DNA from: Streptomyces sp. WAC 01529
GTDB lineage: Bacteria > Actinomycetota > Actinomycetes > Streptomycetales > Streptomycetaceae
Direction: 5' to 3'
DNA length: 64,000 nt
Assembly: GCF_003945545.1 (NCBI RefSeq)
Contig: NZ_CP029617.1
Coordinates: forward strand, 3,359,001 to 3,423,000
Notes under the pieces: generated by a model
What the model was told of the DNA's origin: nothing
Seen by the model: only the letters and a program-made list of their open reading frames with translations
The model's database searches: none
Translations under genes and position numbers: made by a program
In this document: positions 42,319-50,755 of the stretch, piece by piece
How the letters are laid out: each line of letters begins with the position of its first letter
How positions within the stretch are numbered: the first letter of the stretch is position 1

Positions 42319-45300
42319 GTGACCGACGAGCGCGAGCACGAGAACGAGAACGGCGACGAGAACGCCCAGGCGGACCACGCCTACCTGCGGTTTCCCCACC
42401 TCAGCGGCGACCGGCTCTGTTTCGCCGCCGAGGACGACCTCTGGGTGGCCCCCCTCACCCCCGAGGGCGTCCCGGCCGACCGGGCCTGGCGGCTCACCGT
42501 CGACCGGACCAAGGTCGGCCACCCCCGCTTCTCGCCCGACGGCCGCCACATCGCGTACACGACCTGGCGCAGCCTCGACCCGGAGATCCATCTGGCGCCC
42601 GTGGACGGCGGGCCCTCGCGCCGCCTCACCTACTGGGGCAGCACCGACACCCGGGTCTGCGGCTGGTCCCCCGACGGCGGCGTGCTCGCCGTCTCCTCGC
42701 ACGGCCAGCCCTTCTCGCACTTCTGCTGGGCCTACAGCGTGCCCGTCGACGGCTCGCCCGGCGGCAAGCTGCCCTGGGGCCCGGTCGCCGACATCGCGAT
42801 CACCGACACGCTCGCCGACGGCGACTGCGAGCGCAAGACGCTGCTCCTGACGGGCAAGCCGCCGCATGAACCGGCCGCCTGGAAGCGGTACCGGGGCGGG
42901 GCGACGGGCCGCCTGTGGGTGCACGGCGAGCAGATCCTCGCCGACCTCGACGGGCACCTCGACTCGCCCATGTTCGTCTCGGGGCGCATCGCGTTCCTCT
43001 CCGACCACGAAGGCGTCGGCAATCTGTACTCCTGCCTGCCGGACGGCTCCGACCTGCGGCGCCACACCGACCACGACGCCTTCTACGCCCGGCACGCCGC
43101 CAGCGACGGCACGCGCGTGGTCTACCAGTGCGCGGGCGACATCTGGCTGGTGGACACCCTCACCGCCGACTCCGAGCCGCGCCGCCTCGACGTCCGGCTC
43201 GGCGGGCCGCGCGCGGGGCGGCGGGTCTACCAGGTCCCGGCCGCGCAGCACCTCGACGCGATCTCCGTGGACACGACAGGGCGGGCCAGCGCCGTCGTCG
43301 TACGCGGCAGCCTCTACTGGCTCACCCACCGGGACGGCCCGGCCCGCACCATCACCGACACCCCCGGCGTGCGGGTGCGGCTGCCCGAGATGCTCGGTAC
43401 CGGCGGGCAGGTCGCGTACGTCACCGACGCCGACGGTGAGGACGCCGTCGAGATCGCCTACCTGCCGCGTGCCACCGGCGACCGTCCGCCACGCAGGCTG
43501 GCGAGCGGCGGGCTCGGCCGCGTCCAGGAGATGGTGTCCGATCCCGACGGCGACCGGCTCGCGATCGCCTCCCACGACGGCCGTCTGCTGCTGCTCACGG
43601 TGACCGATGAGGCGGGTGCGGCGGAGCCGGTGCGGCAGATCCGCGAGATCGGGGAGGTCCGCGAGGCCGCGGAGGACAGGGAGGGTGATGGGGGTACCGA
43701 GGGCGCCGTGGTCGACGGGGGCGGGGAGGTCACCGAGCTGATCCGTTCCCTCAACGGGCCCGTCCGCGATCTGGCCTTCTCCCCCGACGGGGCCTGGCTG
43801 ACCTGGTCGCACCCGGGCATCGGCCGCTCCCTGCGGCAGATCAAACTGGCCCGCATCGCCGGACCGGGCCCCCGCACGGTCGTCGACGTCACCAACGGCC
43901 GCTTCGAGGACGAGAACCCCGTCTTCACCCGCGACGGCCGCTACCTCGCCTTCCTCTCCTGGCGCGGCTTCGACCCCGTCTACGACGTGCACACCGGCGA
44001 CCTCTCCTTCCCGCTCGGCTGCCGCCCCTACCTCGTACCCCTCTCCTCCGCGACCCCTTCCCCCTTCGCCCTGCTGCCCGACGGGCGCCCCGCGGCGGGC
44101 GGCCTCGACCCGGCCGACAGCGGCGGCGACGGGACGACGACGGTGGAGACGGAGGGCCTGGAGGCGCGGGTCACGCCCTTCCCCGTCGCCGCGTCCAAGT
44201 ACTCAGCCCTGCAACCCGTCAGCGGCGGCGGCCTCGTCTGGCTGCGCTGGCCGATCTCCGGCGCGCTCGGCGAGACCTTCGCCAACCCCGCCGACACCTC
44301 GGGCCGCCCCACCCTGGAGCACTTCAACATCGCCAAGGCGAAGAAGTCGCAGCTCGTCGAGCACCTGGACTGGTTCGCGCTGAGCGGCGACGGCTCGCGC
44401 CTCGTCGTCGTCGACGAGGGCGACCTGTCCGCCGTGCCCGCCACCGAACAGGGCGACGGCGATACGACGGTCTGGATCGACCTGCGCCGCATCCTGCACG
44501 AGGTCGACCCGGCCGCCGAGTGGCGCCAGGCGTACGAGGAGGCGGGCCGGATCATCCGCGCCTACTTCTGGGAGCCGCACATGTGCGGCATCGACTGGAA
44601 CGGGGTGCTCGCGCAGTACCGGCCGCTGGTCGAACGCGTCGCCTCCCCCGACGAGTTCGCGGACCTGCTGCGGGAGGTCCTCGGCGAACTGGGCACCTCC
44701 CACGCGTACGTCTCCCCGGCCCGCCGCAACGAGGGCCCGCCCCACTACCAGCGCGCGATGGGTCTGCTCGGCGCCAATCTCGTGCGCAGGGACGACGGCT
44801 GGATGGTCAAGCGGATCCTGCCCGGCGACTCCTCCGACTCCAAGGCGCGCTCCCCGCTGGCCGGTGCGGGCATCCGCGAGGGCGCGGTCCTCACGCACGT
44901 CGACGGCCGCCCGGTCGATCCGGTGACGGGGCCCTATCCGCTCCTCGCGGCGGCGGGCGGCACGACCGTCGAGCTGACGTTCCGCCACTCGGAGGGCGAC
45001 GGGCGGGCGCGGCGGGTCGCGATCGTTCCCCTCATCAACGAACGCCCCCTGCGCTACCAGGACTGGGTGGCCAAACGCCGGGAGGTCGTACGGGAGTTGA
45101 GCGGCGGAAAGTGCGGCTACCTCCACATCCCCGACATGGGCGGCTCGGGCTGGGCGCAGTTCAACAGGGACCTGCGTCTTGAGGTGTCGCGGCCCGCCCT
45201 GATCGTGGACGTGCGCGGCAACGCGGGCGGGCACATCAGCGAGCTGGTGGTGGAGAAGCTCACCCGCAAGATCCTCGGCTGGGACCTCACGCGCAACGCC

Positions 45301-45735
45301 CAGCCGGTGTCGTACGCCTCGAACGCGCCCCGGGGTCCCGTGGTGGCCCTCGCGGACGAGGCGACGTCGTCGGACGGCGACATGATCACGGCGGCGTTCA
45401 AGCTGCTCGGGCTCGGCCCGGTCGTGGGGCAGCGCACCTGGGGCGGGGTGGTCGGCATGACGGGGCGGCACCGGCTCGGGGACGGGACGGTGATCACGGT
45501 GCCGATGAACGCGGGCTGGTTCGACGCGTACGGCTGGTCCGTGGAGAACCACGGCGTGCCTCCGGACCTGGAGGTGCTGCGGACGCCGCTGGACTGGGCG
45601 GAGGGGCGGCACGCCCAACTCGACGACGCGGTACGGGTGGCGCTCGACCTCCTGGAGCGGAACCCGGCGGCGGCCCCGCCGGGCTACTCCGACGTCCCGG
45701 ACCGCCGCCGACCGCCGCTGCCGCCGCGCTCGTGA
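42319..45735 (+). CDS. tricorn protease homologue (S41)
   Basis: 1138 residues, full length for tricorn. The N-terminal part holds two beta-propellers (WD40/TolB-like blades such as HPRFSPDGRHIAYTTW and DENPVFTRDGRYLAFLSW), then a C1 domain, a PDZ domain (about 815-900) and the S41 protease core. The catalytic tetrad is matched in place: S794-H795 (GTSHAYVSP), S1018-D1019 (ATSSDGDM) and E1076 (VENHGVPPD); the 58-residue spacing from S1018 to E1076 equals the Thermoplasma enzyme's S965 to E1023. It degrades peptides released by the proteasome. GTG 42319 was chosen from a longer frame; an acidic Glu/Asn-rich tail precedes the propeller. Confidence 0.93.
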   Translation: MTDEREHENENGDENAQADHAYLRFPHLSGDRLCFAAEDDLWVAPLTPEGVPADRAWRLTVDRTKVGHPRFSPDGRHIAYTTWRSLDPEIHLAPVDGGPSRRLTYWGSTDTRVCGWSPDGGVLAVSSHGQPFSHFCWAYSVPVDGSPGGKLPWGPVADIAITDTLADGDCERKTLLLTGKPPHEPAAWKRYRGGATGRLWVHGEQILADLDGHLDSPMFVSGRIAFLSDHEGVGNLYSCLPDGSDLRRHTDHDAFYARHAASDGTRVVYQCAGDIWLVDTLTADSEPRRLDVRLGGPRAGRRVYQVPAAQHLDAISVDTTGRASAVVVRGSLYWLTHRDGPARTITDTPGVRVRLPEMLGTGGQVAYVTDADGEDAVEIAYLPRATGDRPPRRLASGGLGRVQEMVSDPDGDRLAIASHDGRLLLLTVTDEAGAAEPVRQIREIGEVREAAEDREGDGGTEGAVVDGGGEVTELIRSLNGPVRDLAFSPDGAWLTWSHPGIGRSLRQIKLARIAGPGPRTVVDVTNGRFEDENPVFTRDGRYLAFLSWRGFDPVYDVHTGDLSFPLGCRPYLVPLSSATPSPFALLPDGRPAAGGLDPADSGGDGTTTVETEGLEARVTPFPVAASKYSALQPVSGGGLVWLRWPISGALGETFANPADTSGRPTLEHFNIAKAKKSQLVEHLDWFALSGDGSRLVVVDEGDLSAVPATEQGDGDTTVWIDLRRILHEVDPAAEWRQAYEEAGRIIRAYFWEPHMCGIDWNGVLAQYRPLVERVASPDEFADLLREVLGELGTSHAYVSPARRNEGPPHYQRAMGLLGANLVRRDDGWMVKRILPGDSSDSKARSPLAGAGIREGAVLTHVDGRPVDPVTGPYPLLAAAGGTTVELTFRHSEGDGRARRVAIVPLINERPLRYQDWVAKRREVVRELSGGKCGYLHIPDMGGSGWAQFNRDLRLEVSRPALIVDVRGNAGGHISELVVEKLTRKILGWDLTRNAQPVSYASNAPRGPVVALADEATSSDGDMITAAFKLLGLGPVVGQRTWGGVVGMTGRHRLGDGTVITVPMNAGWFDAYGWSVENHGVPPDLEVLRTPLDWAEGRHAQLDDAVRVALDLLERNPAAAPPGYSDVPDRRRPPLPPRS

Positions 45736-45850
45736 CTCCGGGTCCGCGCCGCCCGTAACTCTCCGCGACTGATCGAAATGCGTGGAGTGTCCGCCCGTGT
45801 AAATCTGGTCGAGGCCCCAACCCCCCTCACCCACAACGGGAGTGAATCGC

Positions 45851-46057
45851 ATGGGCATCAAGGACCAGTTCCAGGACAAGGCCGAGAACCTCGCCAACAA
45901 GGCGAAGGACGCCGCGCGCGACAAGCAGGACCAGACGCGGGACCGCGCCTCGCAGCGCCAGGACGAGGCCCGCGACCGCACCGCGCGGACGCCGGACGAG
46001 GCGCAGCGGGCGGCGCAGGAGCAGCAGGACAAGTTCAACCGGGACTACGACGCCTGA
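45851..46057 (+). CDS. small charged LEA-like protein
   Basis: 68 residues, no hydrophobic core, about half charged residues, with 11-mer-like helical repeats (ENLANKAKDAARDKQDQTRD). The pattern resembles group 3 LEA or CsbD-type stress proteins that stay soluble on drying. A GGGAG site precedes the ATG at 45851; an in-frame GTG at 45842 overlaps that site. Its 3' end is followed by a strong terminator at 46080. Function inferred only from composition. Confidence 0.72.
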   Translation: MGIKDQFQDKAENLANKAKDAARDKQDQTRDRASQRQDEARDRTARTPDEAQRAAQEQQDKFNRDYDA

Positions 46058-46079
46058 CGCCGCGCTGCGCTCGAACGGA

Positions 46080-46108
46080 AGAGGCCCCCTGGCTTCCAGG
46101 GGGCCTCT
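46080..46108 (+). terminator. terminator after LEA-like gene
   Basis: A 13-bp perfect stem (AGAGGCCCCCTGG with CCAGGGGGCCTCT) and a 3-nt CTT loop, 22 bp after the stop. Confidence 0.85.
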
Positions 46109-46216
46109 CCCACACGCCGAGCGCATGCCGCCCCGCCCCCGATCTCCCGGCGTTCCCCACCCGCTGCCCGTCCCCGGCGCCAAGCCCCCTGCCCCAACCC
46201 CTCGGCACGGAGTTTC

Positions 46217-46231
46217 GGGTGGGTGGGTGGG
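46217..46231 (+). other. G-quadruplex motif GGGTGGGTGGGTGGG
   Basis: Four runs of three G separated by single T bases at 46217-46231. This is the tightest known intramolecular quadruplex pattern. It lies in the 282-bp gap between two convergent genes. Confidence 0.85.
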
Positions 46232-46237
46232 AGAGAT

Positions 46238-46254
46238 CCGCCGCGAAGCGGCGG
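46238..46254 (-). terminator. GC hairpin in convergent gap
   Basis: CCGCCGC-GAA-GCGGCGG forms a 7-bp stem with a 3-nt loop, about 85 bp past the SDR stop on the minus strand and directly beside the quadruplex motif. Confidence 0.5.
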
Positions 46255-46339
46255 GACAGGGAAGCCCCAGCGCCAGAGCAGGAAAGCACCCCGCCGACGG
46301 GGAGCCAGGGCGCCCCCGAGCCCTACGCACCGCCCCCCG

Positions 46340-47218
46340 TCACGCCCCCGCGCGAGCCCTCTCGTCGGCGGAACCCCCCGCCCCGACCAGCCCGGTCGGC
46401 ACATCCCCGAGCCGCGCCCCGAACCTCCGCATCTCCCGCTGGCCGACCGCGCCGATGAGCCCCGGCAGATACCCCCGTACCCCCTGCATCCCCCGCAGCC
46501 ACCACTGCGCGTACACATGGGCGGAACGCCGTTCGATGCCGGCCACCAGCCGGTCCACCGCCGGGCCCAGCGGATACGTCTTGTTGGACGGCCACGGCAG
46601 CCGCTGCCGCAACTCCCGCATCACGTCGTCCTGATCCGCACCCCGCACCATGTCCGTGTCCGTCCAGGACAGATAGCCGACGCCGACCTTGACCCCCTTG
46701 TAGCCGACCTCGGCCCGCAACGCGTGCGCGTATGCCTCGACGCCCGACTTCGACGCGCAGTACGCCGTCATCATCGGCGCGGGCGCGATCGCCGCGAACG
46801 AGGCGATCTGGAGCAGATAACCCCGGCTCTCCATGAGCACGGGCAGGAAGGCCCGGCCGGTCACCGCGCTGCCGATGAGGTTCACCTCGATGACGCGGCG
46901 CCACGCCTCGGGGTCGGACTCCACGAAGGGCCCGCCCCCGGCCACCCCCGCGTTCGCGACGACGATGTCGACCTTCCCGAAGCGCTCCTTGACCTCCTGC
47001 GCGACCCGCGCCATCGCGGCATGGTCGGTGACGTCCGCGTACCAGTGCCCGGACTCGGTGTGCAGCCGCTCCCCGACCCGCTTCAGCTCGTCCGGCTCCA
47101 GCCCGACGAGCGCCACCTTCGCGCCCCGCGCCGACAGCTTGCGCGCGAGCAGCTCGCCCACTCCGCGCGCCGCGCCCGTGACCACCGCGACCTGACCCTC
47201 CAGGCTGACCCTGCTCAT
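46340..47218 (-). CDS. short-chain dehydrogenase/reductase
   Basis: 292 residues with a Rossmann fold. The NAD(P) motif is TGAARGVGELLA (about 14-25), followed by the VVANAGVAGGG turn and catalytic Tyr-Lys in MTAYCASKSG. The C-terminal extension (about 215-292) is longer than classical SDRs and fits the SadH-like members of mymA-type operons. It is the third gene of the monooxygenase operon, with the ATG overlapping the hydrolase stop (ATGA). Confidence 0.9.
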   Translation of the reverse strand: MSRVSLEGQVAVVTGAARGVGELLARKLSARGAKVALVGLEPDELKRVGERLHTESGHWYADVTDHAAMARVAQEVKERFGKVDIVVANAGVAGGGPFVESDPEAWRRVIEVNLIGSAVTGRAFLPVLMESRGYLLQIASFAAIAPAPMMTAYCASKSGVEAYAHALRAEVGYKGVKVGVGYLSWTDTDMVRGADQDDVMRELRQRLPWPSNKTYPLGPAVDRLVAGIERRSAHVYAQWWLRGMQGVRGYLPGLIGAVGQREMRRFGARLGDVPTGLVGAGGSADERARAGA

Positions 47219-48150
47219 GCGCCCTCCTCCACCTGTACGTACGTTCCGACGAGTTCCTTGATGCGCGCGGTGACGGCCTCCGGCGCCTCGATGGGCGTCA
47301 TATGGCCGACCCCGGCCAGCTCGGTGAGGCCCACGCACTCGGGCAGCGCCGCCGCGATCCGCCGCGCGTGCACGACGGGCGTGAGCCGGTCGTCCAGACC
47401 GGCGATGACGGCGGTAGGCACCTTCAACGCCCCCACCTCGACGTCCAGTTCGAGCGTGTCGAGCACATGGGACCATCCGTGCCGCACGAGCGTGGGGCAG
47501 GCGTGCACGATCCGCGCGCACGCGTCGACCTTCTCCGGGGCCGAACCGGCGCCCATGGTCCCGTACTTGAGGATCCGCTTGGCCAGCGGAGTGACCGGCC
47601 CGAGCGGCGCCCGCGAACCGAGCACCGACCGCGTGATCCGCGTCCGCACCCGCCCGGCCCGCAACGGCACGACCAGCGACTCGGCGACCAGGCTCGAACT
47701 GCCCGTACTGCACAGCAGTACGGCCGCCGCGTGCTCCCGCACCCGCTCGCGGCCGCCCGCCGCCATGATCGTCATGCCGCCCATGGAGTGCCCCACGAGC
47801 ACGGCCTTCTCACCCGGCGCGAGCGTCGCCGCGAGGACCGCTTCGAGGTCGTCGGCGAGCGCTCGCGTGCTGTATCCGTCGGCGTCCGCGGGCGGGGCAC
47901 TGCGCCCGTGCCCCCGCTGGTCGTACGCGATCACCCGGTGCTCGGCGCTGAGCGCACGTATCTGCGCCGCCCAGAACGCCGTCGAACACGTCCACCCGTG
48001 GGCGAGCACCACGGCGGGCACCCCGGTGCCCTCGGCAGGCCCGTGCGTCTCCACATGGATACGCGCCCCGTCGGCGGAGACGGCGGTCAGTTCGCGCGCG
48101 GCGGCGGGCGGCGCGTAGGGCCCGCTCACCGCGTGGATCAGCCGGCTCAC
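47215..48150 (-). CDS. alpha/beta hydrolase
   Basis: 311 residues. The nucleophile elbow is GHSMGGM (S122), the oxyanion region LAHGWTCSTAFW (about 49-60), the acid is in GLDDRLTP and the His in GVGHMTP. It probably hydrolyses the ester made by the preceding monooxygenase. The GTG start overlaps the monooxygenase stop. Confidence 0.9.
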   Translation of the reverse strand: MSRLIHAVSGPYAPPAAARELTAVSADGARIHVETHGPAEGTGVPAVVLAHGWTCSTAFWAAQIRALSAEHRVIAYDQRGHGRSAPPADADGYSTRALADDLEAVLAATLAPGEKAVLVGHSMGGMTIMAAGGRERVREHAAAVLLCSTGSSSLVAESLVVPLRAGRVRTRITRSVLGSRAPLGPVTPLAKRILKYGTMGAGSAPEKVDACARIVHACPTLVRHGWSHVLDTLELDVEVGALKVPTAVIAGLDDRLTPVVHARRIAAALPECVGLTELAGVGHMTPIEAPEAVTARIKELVGTYVQVEEGA

Positions 48151-49694
48151 GCCCCGGCCTCCACCTTCGCGCCGCCGGACTCCTTCTCCGTACGCGATAC
48201 CGGCGTCGCCCCCTCCCACGGGCTCGCGGGACGCAGCACCTCGTACTCGGAGAGGTCCACCCGCCGCGTCGCCGCCCTGAACTCGGTGGTCGTGCCCGGC
48301 CAGACCGTCGTGTTGACGCCGTTCTCGTCGAGGTACCAGCTGTTGCAGCCGCCGGTGTTCCACACGGTCCGCTTCATCCGCTCCTGGACCCGGCTGTTCC
48401 AGGCGCTCACGGCGGCGGGCCGGGCGGCGAGCGCGGCGCGGCCGCCGAGGACGTCGAGCTGGCGCAGGTAGTCGGCCATGTAGTTCAACTGGGACTCGAT
48501 CATCAGGATCATGGAGGAGTTCCCGAGGCCGGTGTTCGGGCCGATGATCGTCATCCAGTTGGGGAAACCGGCCGCGGTCGCGCCGCGCAGCGCGTTCATG
48601 CCGCCCTTCCAGCTCTCCATGAGGGTCTGCCCCTCGTCGCCCACGACGCGCTCGGCGATCGGCATGTCCGTGACGTGGAACCCGGTGCCGAAGATGATCG
48701 CGTCGACCTCGGTCTCCGTACCGTCCGCGGCGATCACCGTGCTGCCCCGCACCTCGGCGAGGCCGCTCGCGACGAGGTCGACGTTGGGCTCGGCGAGCGC
48801 CGGATAGTAGGTGTTGGACAGCAGGATGCGCTTGCAGCCGATGCGGTACGTGGGTGTCAGCTTGGCCCGCATGGCCGGGTCCTTGATCGCCCGGTACATG
48901 TTCCGCTTGGCGATCCGCTCGACGAGACCGAGTTCGTTCGGCCGCTTGGTGAACGCCTGGACCTGCAACTCCCGTATGCCCCACAGGAGTCCGCGCCGGG
49001 CGTGCGTGGTGAACGGCAGCTGCCTGTGCAGCCAGCGCTCGGCGCCGCTGATGGCGCGGTCGGCGCGCGGCATCACCCACGGGGGTGTGCGCTGGAAGAG
49101 GGTGAGCCGGCCGACCTCCTTCTGGATCTCGGGCACGATCTGGATCGCGGAGGCGCCGGTGCCGACCATCGCGACGCGCTTGCCGCGCAGGTCGTAGCCG
49201 TGGTCCCAGCGGGCGGAGTGGAAGACCTTGCCGGGGAAGGTGTCGATGCCGGATATGTCCGGGGTCTTGGGGTCGGAGAGCGGCCCGGTGGCGGAGACGA
49301 CGACGTCGGCGGTGAGGGTGCCGTCGCCGGTCTCCATCTCCCAGCGCAGCCGCGCGGCGTCCCACCGCATCAGCTTCACCTCGGTGTTGAGGCGGATGTG
49401 CGAGCGCAGCCGGAAGGTGTCGGCGACGCGCTCCAGATACTCCTGTATGTGCTCCTGCCCGGAGAAGGCGCGCGGCCAGTCGGGGTTGGGCGCGAAGGAG
49501 AACGAGTACAGGTGCGAGGGCACGTCACAGGCGCAGCCCGGATAGCTGTTGTCCCGCCAGGTGCCGCCCACCGCGGCGGCCCGCTCCAGGACGACGAAGT
49601 CGGTGATGCCCTCGCGGCGCAGCCGCACGGCCGCGCCGAGCCCCGCGAACCCGGAACCGACCACCGCCACTCGTACGTGCTCGTGCTCTGCCAT
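48147..49694 (-). CDS. flavin-containing Baeyer-Villiger-type monooxygenase
   Basis: 515 residues with two Rossmann motifs: FAD site VVGSGFAGLG (11-20) and NADPH site VGTGASAIQ (about 177-185). The fingerprint FxGxxxHxxxW(D) is present at F153-P-G-K-V-F-H159-S-A-R-W163-D. Such enzymes insert oxygen beside a ketone or oxidise fatty substrates. It is the first gene of a three-gene operon with hydrolase and SDR, the same order as mycobacterial mymA-lipR-sadH. The ATG at 49694 follows GGAGGCGG; a 20-bp palindrome lies 29 bp upstream. Confidence 0.93.
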   Translation of the reverse strand: MAEHEHVRVAVVGSGFAGLGAAVRLRREGITDFVVLERAAAVGGTWRDNSYPGCACDVPSHLYSFSFAPNPDWPRAFSGQEHIQEYLERVADTFRLRSHIRLNTEVKLMRWDAARLRWEMETGDGTLTADVVVSATGPLSDPKTPDISGIDTFPGKVFHSARWDHGYDLRGKRVAMVGTGASAIQIVPEIQKEVGRLTLFQRTPPWVMPRADRAISGAERWLHRQLPFTTHARRGLLWGIRELQVQAFTKRPNELGLVERIAKRNMYRAIKDPAMRAKLTPTYRIGCKRILLSNTYYPALAEPNVDLVASGLAEVRGSTVIAADGTETEVDAIIFGTGFHVTDMPIAERVVGDEGQTLMESWKGGMNALRGATAAGFPNWMTIIGPNTGLGNSSMILMIESQLNYMADYLRQLDVLGGRAALAARPAAVSAWNSRVQERMKRTVWNTGGCNSWYLDENGVNTTVWPGTTTEFRAATRRVDLSEYEVLRPASPWEGATPVSRTEKESGGAKVEAGA

Positions 49695-49722
49695 TCCGCC
49701 GCCTCCCGGAAGTCCGCGAACC

Positions 49723-49742
49723 GCGCCAGTGAACACTGGCGC
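49723..49742. promoter_or_regulatory. 20-bp palindromic operator before the monooxygenase operon
   Basis: GCGCCAGTGAACACTGGCGC has perfect 9-bp arms around AA. It begins 29 bp before the monooxygenase ATG. The only adjacent regulator is the divergent MerR protein, but the site looks more like a TetR-type operator. Confidence 0.8.
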
Positions 49743-49805
49743 AATTGGAGGGTAGGGCAGTTCCGTACTCATGGGTAGGGGGTAGAGCGAGGTCGGCCGA
49801 CTCGG

Positions 49806-49916
49806 GCCCCGTCAGGGGCGCGAGGAACTGCGCGAGCAACCACGACGCACCTGCGGTGGGCATGCGGCGGTGGGGCCCCGAAAGGGGCGCGGGGAACGGC
49901 GCGAGCAACCAACGAC
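49806..49916 (+). repeat. dispersed hairpin repeat, copies D and E, in tandem
   Basis: Copy D (about 49806-49858) starts GCCCCGTCAGGGGCGCGAGG and continues through the AACCACGACGCACC tail, nearly identical to copy C at 21152. Copy E (about 49874-49916) starts GCCCCGAAAGGGGCGCGGGG and has a shortened tail. Confidence 0.85.
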
Positions 49917-50025
49917 AAGCCGCACGCGCAGCGAAACCCACCCCGGCAGACGCGACCGCGCCCCGGCGGGGGGCGAGCACACAGACCCCCGCACCCCCTG
50001 ACAAGGCACGGCATAGGCTGAACCC

Positions 50026-50700
50026 GTGGCAGACGAACGCGACAACAGCCCCGGAGACGTACGCGAATACCGCATGGCGGAACTGGCGGAGGCAGCCGGC
50101 ATCACCGTACGCACCGTGCGCTTCTACCGTGAGCGCGGACTGATCCCCCCGCCGCGCCGCGAGGGCCGCATCGCCTGGTACGACGACCACCACCTGGCAC
50201 GCCTTCGCACCATCGCCGCCCTCCTGGAGCGCGGCCACACCCTGAACGGCATCGCCGAACTCGCCGACGCCTTCGAGAAGGGCCGCGACGTCGGTGAACT
50301 CCTCGGCCTCGGCCGGCCCACCGAGGAACAGCCGGTCCGCCTCACCCCGGAGGAGCTGGCCGACCACTTCGCGGGCGAGGTCACCCCGGAGAACCTCGTC
50401 GCCGCCCTGGACCTCGGCTACCTGGGCACCGACGGCGACGAGCTGGTCCACATCAGCCGCCGCCTGCTGGACGCCTCATCCACCCTGGTGAGCAAGGGAG
50501 TTCCGCTCGCCGCGGTCCTGGAGGCGGGCCGGCAGGTGCGCGAACACGCCGACGCGCTCGCGGAGTTGTTCGTCACGGTCATGCGCACGCACGCCTCCGA
50601 CACCACCGGGGTGGACATCGAACAACTCCGCCCGGTGGCCAAGAGCGTGGTGGAGGCGGAACTGTCCATGGCCCTGGACCGCCGCCTCAACCAGCCCTGA
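50026..50700 (+). CDS. MerR-family regulator
   Basis: 224 residues. The N-terminal winged helix has EYRMAELAEAAGITVRTVRFYRERGLIPPPRR followed by the wing RIAWYDDHHLARLRTI. A central coiled helix and a C-terminal helical domain of about 120 residues replace the short metal-binding loop, so it senses an organic ligand or protein state rather than a metal. The GTG lies 6 nt after TAGGCT (leaderless). It is divergent from the monooxygenase operon and probably controls it. Confidence 0.88.
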   Translation: MADERDNSPGDVREYRMAELAEAAGITVRTVRFYRERGLIPPPRREGRIAWYDDHHLARLRTIAALLERGHTLNGIAELADAFEKGRDVGELLGLGRPTEEQPVRLTPEELADHFAGEVTPENLVAALDLGYLGTDGDELVHISRRLLDASSTLVSKGVPLAAVLEAGRQVREHADALAELFVTVMRTHASDTTGVDIEQLRPVAKSVVEAELSMALDRRLNQP

Positions 50701-50755
50701 CGGCCACCCGCCCCACCCTGACGGCAGCCTCAACCACCCGTGACGGCGACCCCAC

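Larger units (their letters stand above)
49695..50025. other. 331-bp divergent region between monooxygenase operon and merR
   Basis: No gene seen. It holds the 20-bp palindrome near the monooxygenase start, two tandem copies of the dispersed hairpin repeat in the middle, a G/C-rich stretch and the merR -10 hexamer TAGGCT (50014-50019) just before its GTG. Confidence 0.75.
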
